NCBI RefSeq assembly: GCF_003449035.1
Contig: NZ_QRGB01000001.1
Span: 1,054,001 to 1,118,000 of the forward strand
Origin: Pedobacter indicus
GTDB taxonomy: Bacteria; Bacteroidota; Bacteroidia; Sphingobacteriales; Sphingobacteriaceae
Reading direction: 5' to 3'
DNA length: 64,000 nt
Part shown: positions 63,882 to 64,000 of the stretch, one piece after another
Layout of the letters: each line of letters begins with the position of its first letter
Position numbering within the stretch: the stretch's first letter is position 1
Program-made: the position numbers and the translations under genes
Notes under the pieces: model-generated
What the model was told of the DNA's origin: nothing
Databases searched by the model: none
What the model saw: only the letters and a program-made list of their open reading frames with translations

Positions 63882-64000
63882 CTAAGGCTCTTGCGAGATG
63901 AAAAACTCTTGGAGAGCCTTTGTTTGTTTAAAGCTCAATACCTGTAGAAGCTCCTCTTCTTTAGCTTCGCGGATTTTCTTCACGGATTTAAATTTCCGAA
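63882..64000 (-). CDS. uvrC: Excinuclease ABC subunit C, C-terminal end (partial)
   Basis: The last 39 codons of a minus-strand gene run in from the edge and stop at 63882. The residues RKFKSVKKIREAKEEEL and QTKALQEFF match the helix-hairpin-helix tail of UvrC, the nuclease subunit of nucleotide excision repair. Everything before it lies outside the window. It converges with hemD with 18 bp between the stops. Confidence 0.8.
   Translation of the reverse strand, partial: RKFKSVKKIREAKEEELLQVLSFKQTKALQEFFISQEP
63884..63929 (+). terminator. Possible hemD terminator inside uvrC
   Basis: AAGGCTCT (63884-63891) and AGAGCCTT (63913-63920) can pair, and TGTTTGTTT follows. The 21-nt loop makes it weak, and the sequence also codes for the end of UvrC. 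Confidence 0.3.

Overview
The window is a 64 kb piece of a Bacteroidota chromosome, most likely from the family Sphingobacteriaceae (Sphingobacterium/Olivibacter/Pedobacter relatives). This rests on protein families (DUF4271 next to a HemD-like protein, GlxA-type regulators, TPR histidine kinases, PVC-type cytochromes, a nanA/AGE/nanT sialic-acid operon) and on promoters of the Bacteroidota housekeeping type (TTTG, 18-20 bp, TAnnTTTG), which can be read directly in front of both tRNA-Glu genes and the sialic-acid operon. No rRNA, CRISPR array, intact prophage or intact IS was seen.

Layout. 1-2.0 kb: an RND efflux pump (adaptor plus the N-terminus of the inner-membrane pump, running off the edge). 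2.2-5.2 kb: a remnant of a membrane-anchored regulator, a sugar isomerase and an amino-acid permease, then initiator tRNA-fMet. 5.4-8.0 kb: era and an L,D-transpeptidase lipoprotein, converging. 8.1-12.6 kb: an accessory patch entered at a tRNA-Glu gene, with a HipBA toxin-antitoxin pair, about 1.5 kb of decayed non-coding DNA with hairpins and an 11-bp tandem repeat, and a GC-rich, foreign-looking flavoprotein. 12.6-19.2 kb: five closely packed minus-strand genes (membrane-bound cytochrome c dehydrogenase, Tat-exported FAD oxidoreductase, NAD(P)-binding protein, GNAT, SGNH hydrolase) behind a perfect GTTTACGTAAAC palindrome. 19.4-21.9 kb: TRIC channel, GlxA regulator, YceI. 22-26.3 kb: sbcDC. 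26.3-29.1 kb: three-gene proton-translocating transhydrogenase. 29.3-35.7 kb: a class-C-type serine hydrolase, a second identical tRNA-Glu, a lipoprotein, an orphan histidine kinase, an orphan barstar, a decayed gene and a thioesterase.

35.8-45.3 kb is the clearest pathway: sialidase, GH20 hexosaminidase, AGE-type epimerase, two-domain sialate O-acetylesterase, MFS transporter and sialic-acid lyase in one operon, transcribed away from a FadR-type GntR regulator. A canonical promoter and a dyad at the predicted transcription start lie between them. The enzymes would release sialic acid outside the cytoplasm, remove acetyl groups, import it, cleave it to ManNAc and epimerise that to GlcNAc. No outer-membrane SusCD/NanOU pair and no kinase are present locally.

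45.4-64 kb: a small outer-membrane protein, a divergent nitroreductase/HxlR pair with a direct repeat between them, a SnoaL-like protein with 21-bp-spaced direct repeats in front, a second copy of the 11-bp repeat family, mscS, pepD, a TauE/SafE exporter, a metallophosphatase, an M28 peptidase, prfC, a three-gene ABC importer of the TrpXYZ type, cbpA-cbpM, a succinate-semialdehyde dehydrogenase, DUF4271, hemD and the last codons of uvrC.

I did not find a clearly new multi-gene system. The best leads are the 11-bp phased repeat family shared by two intergenic loci, the putative NanR operator, the five-gene oxidation operon with its palindrome, and the decayed patch beside HipBA.
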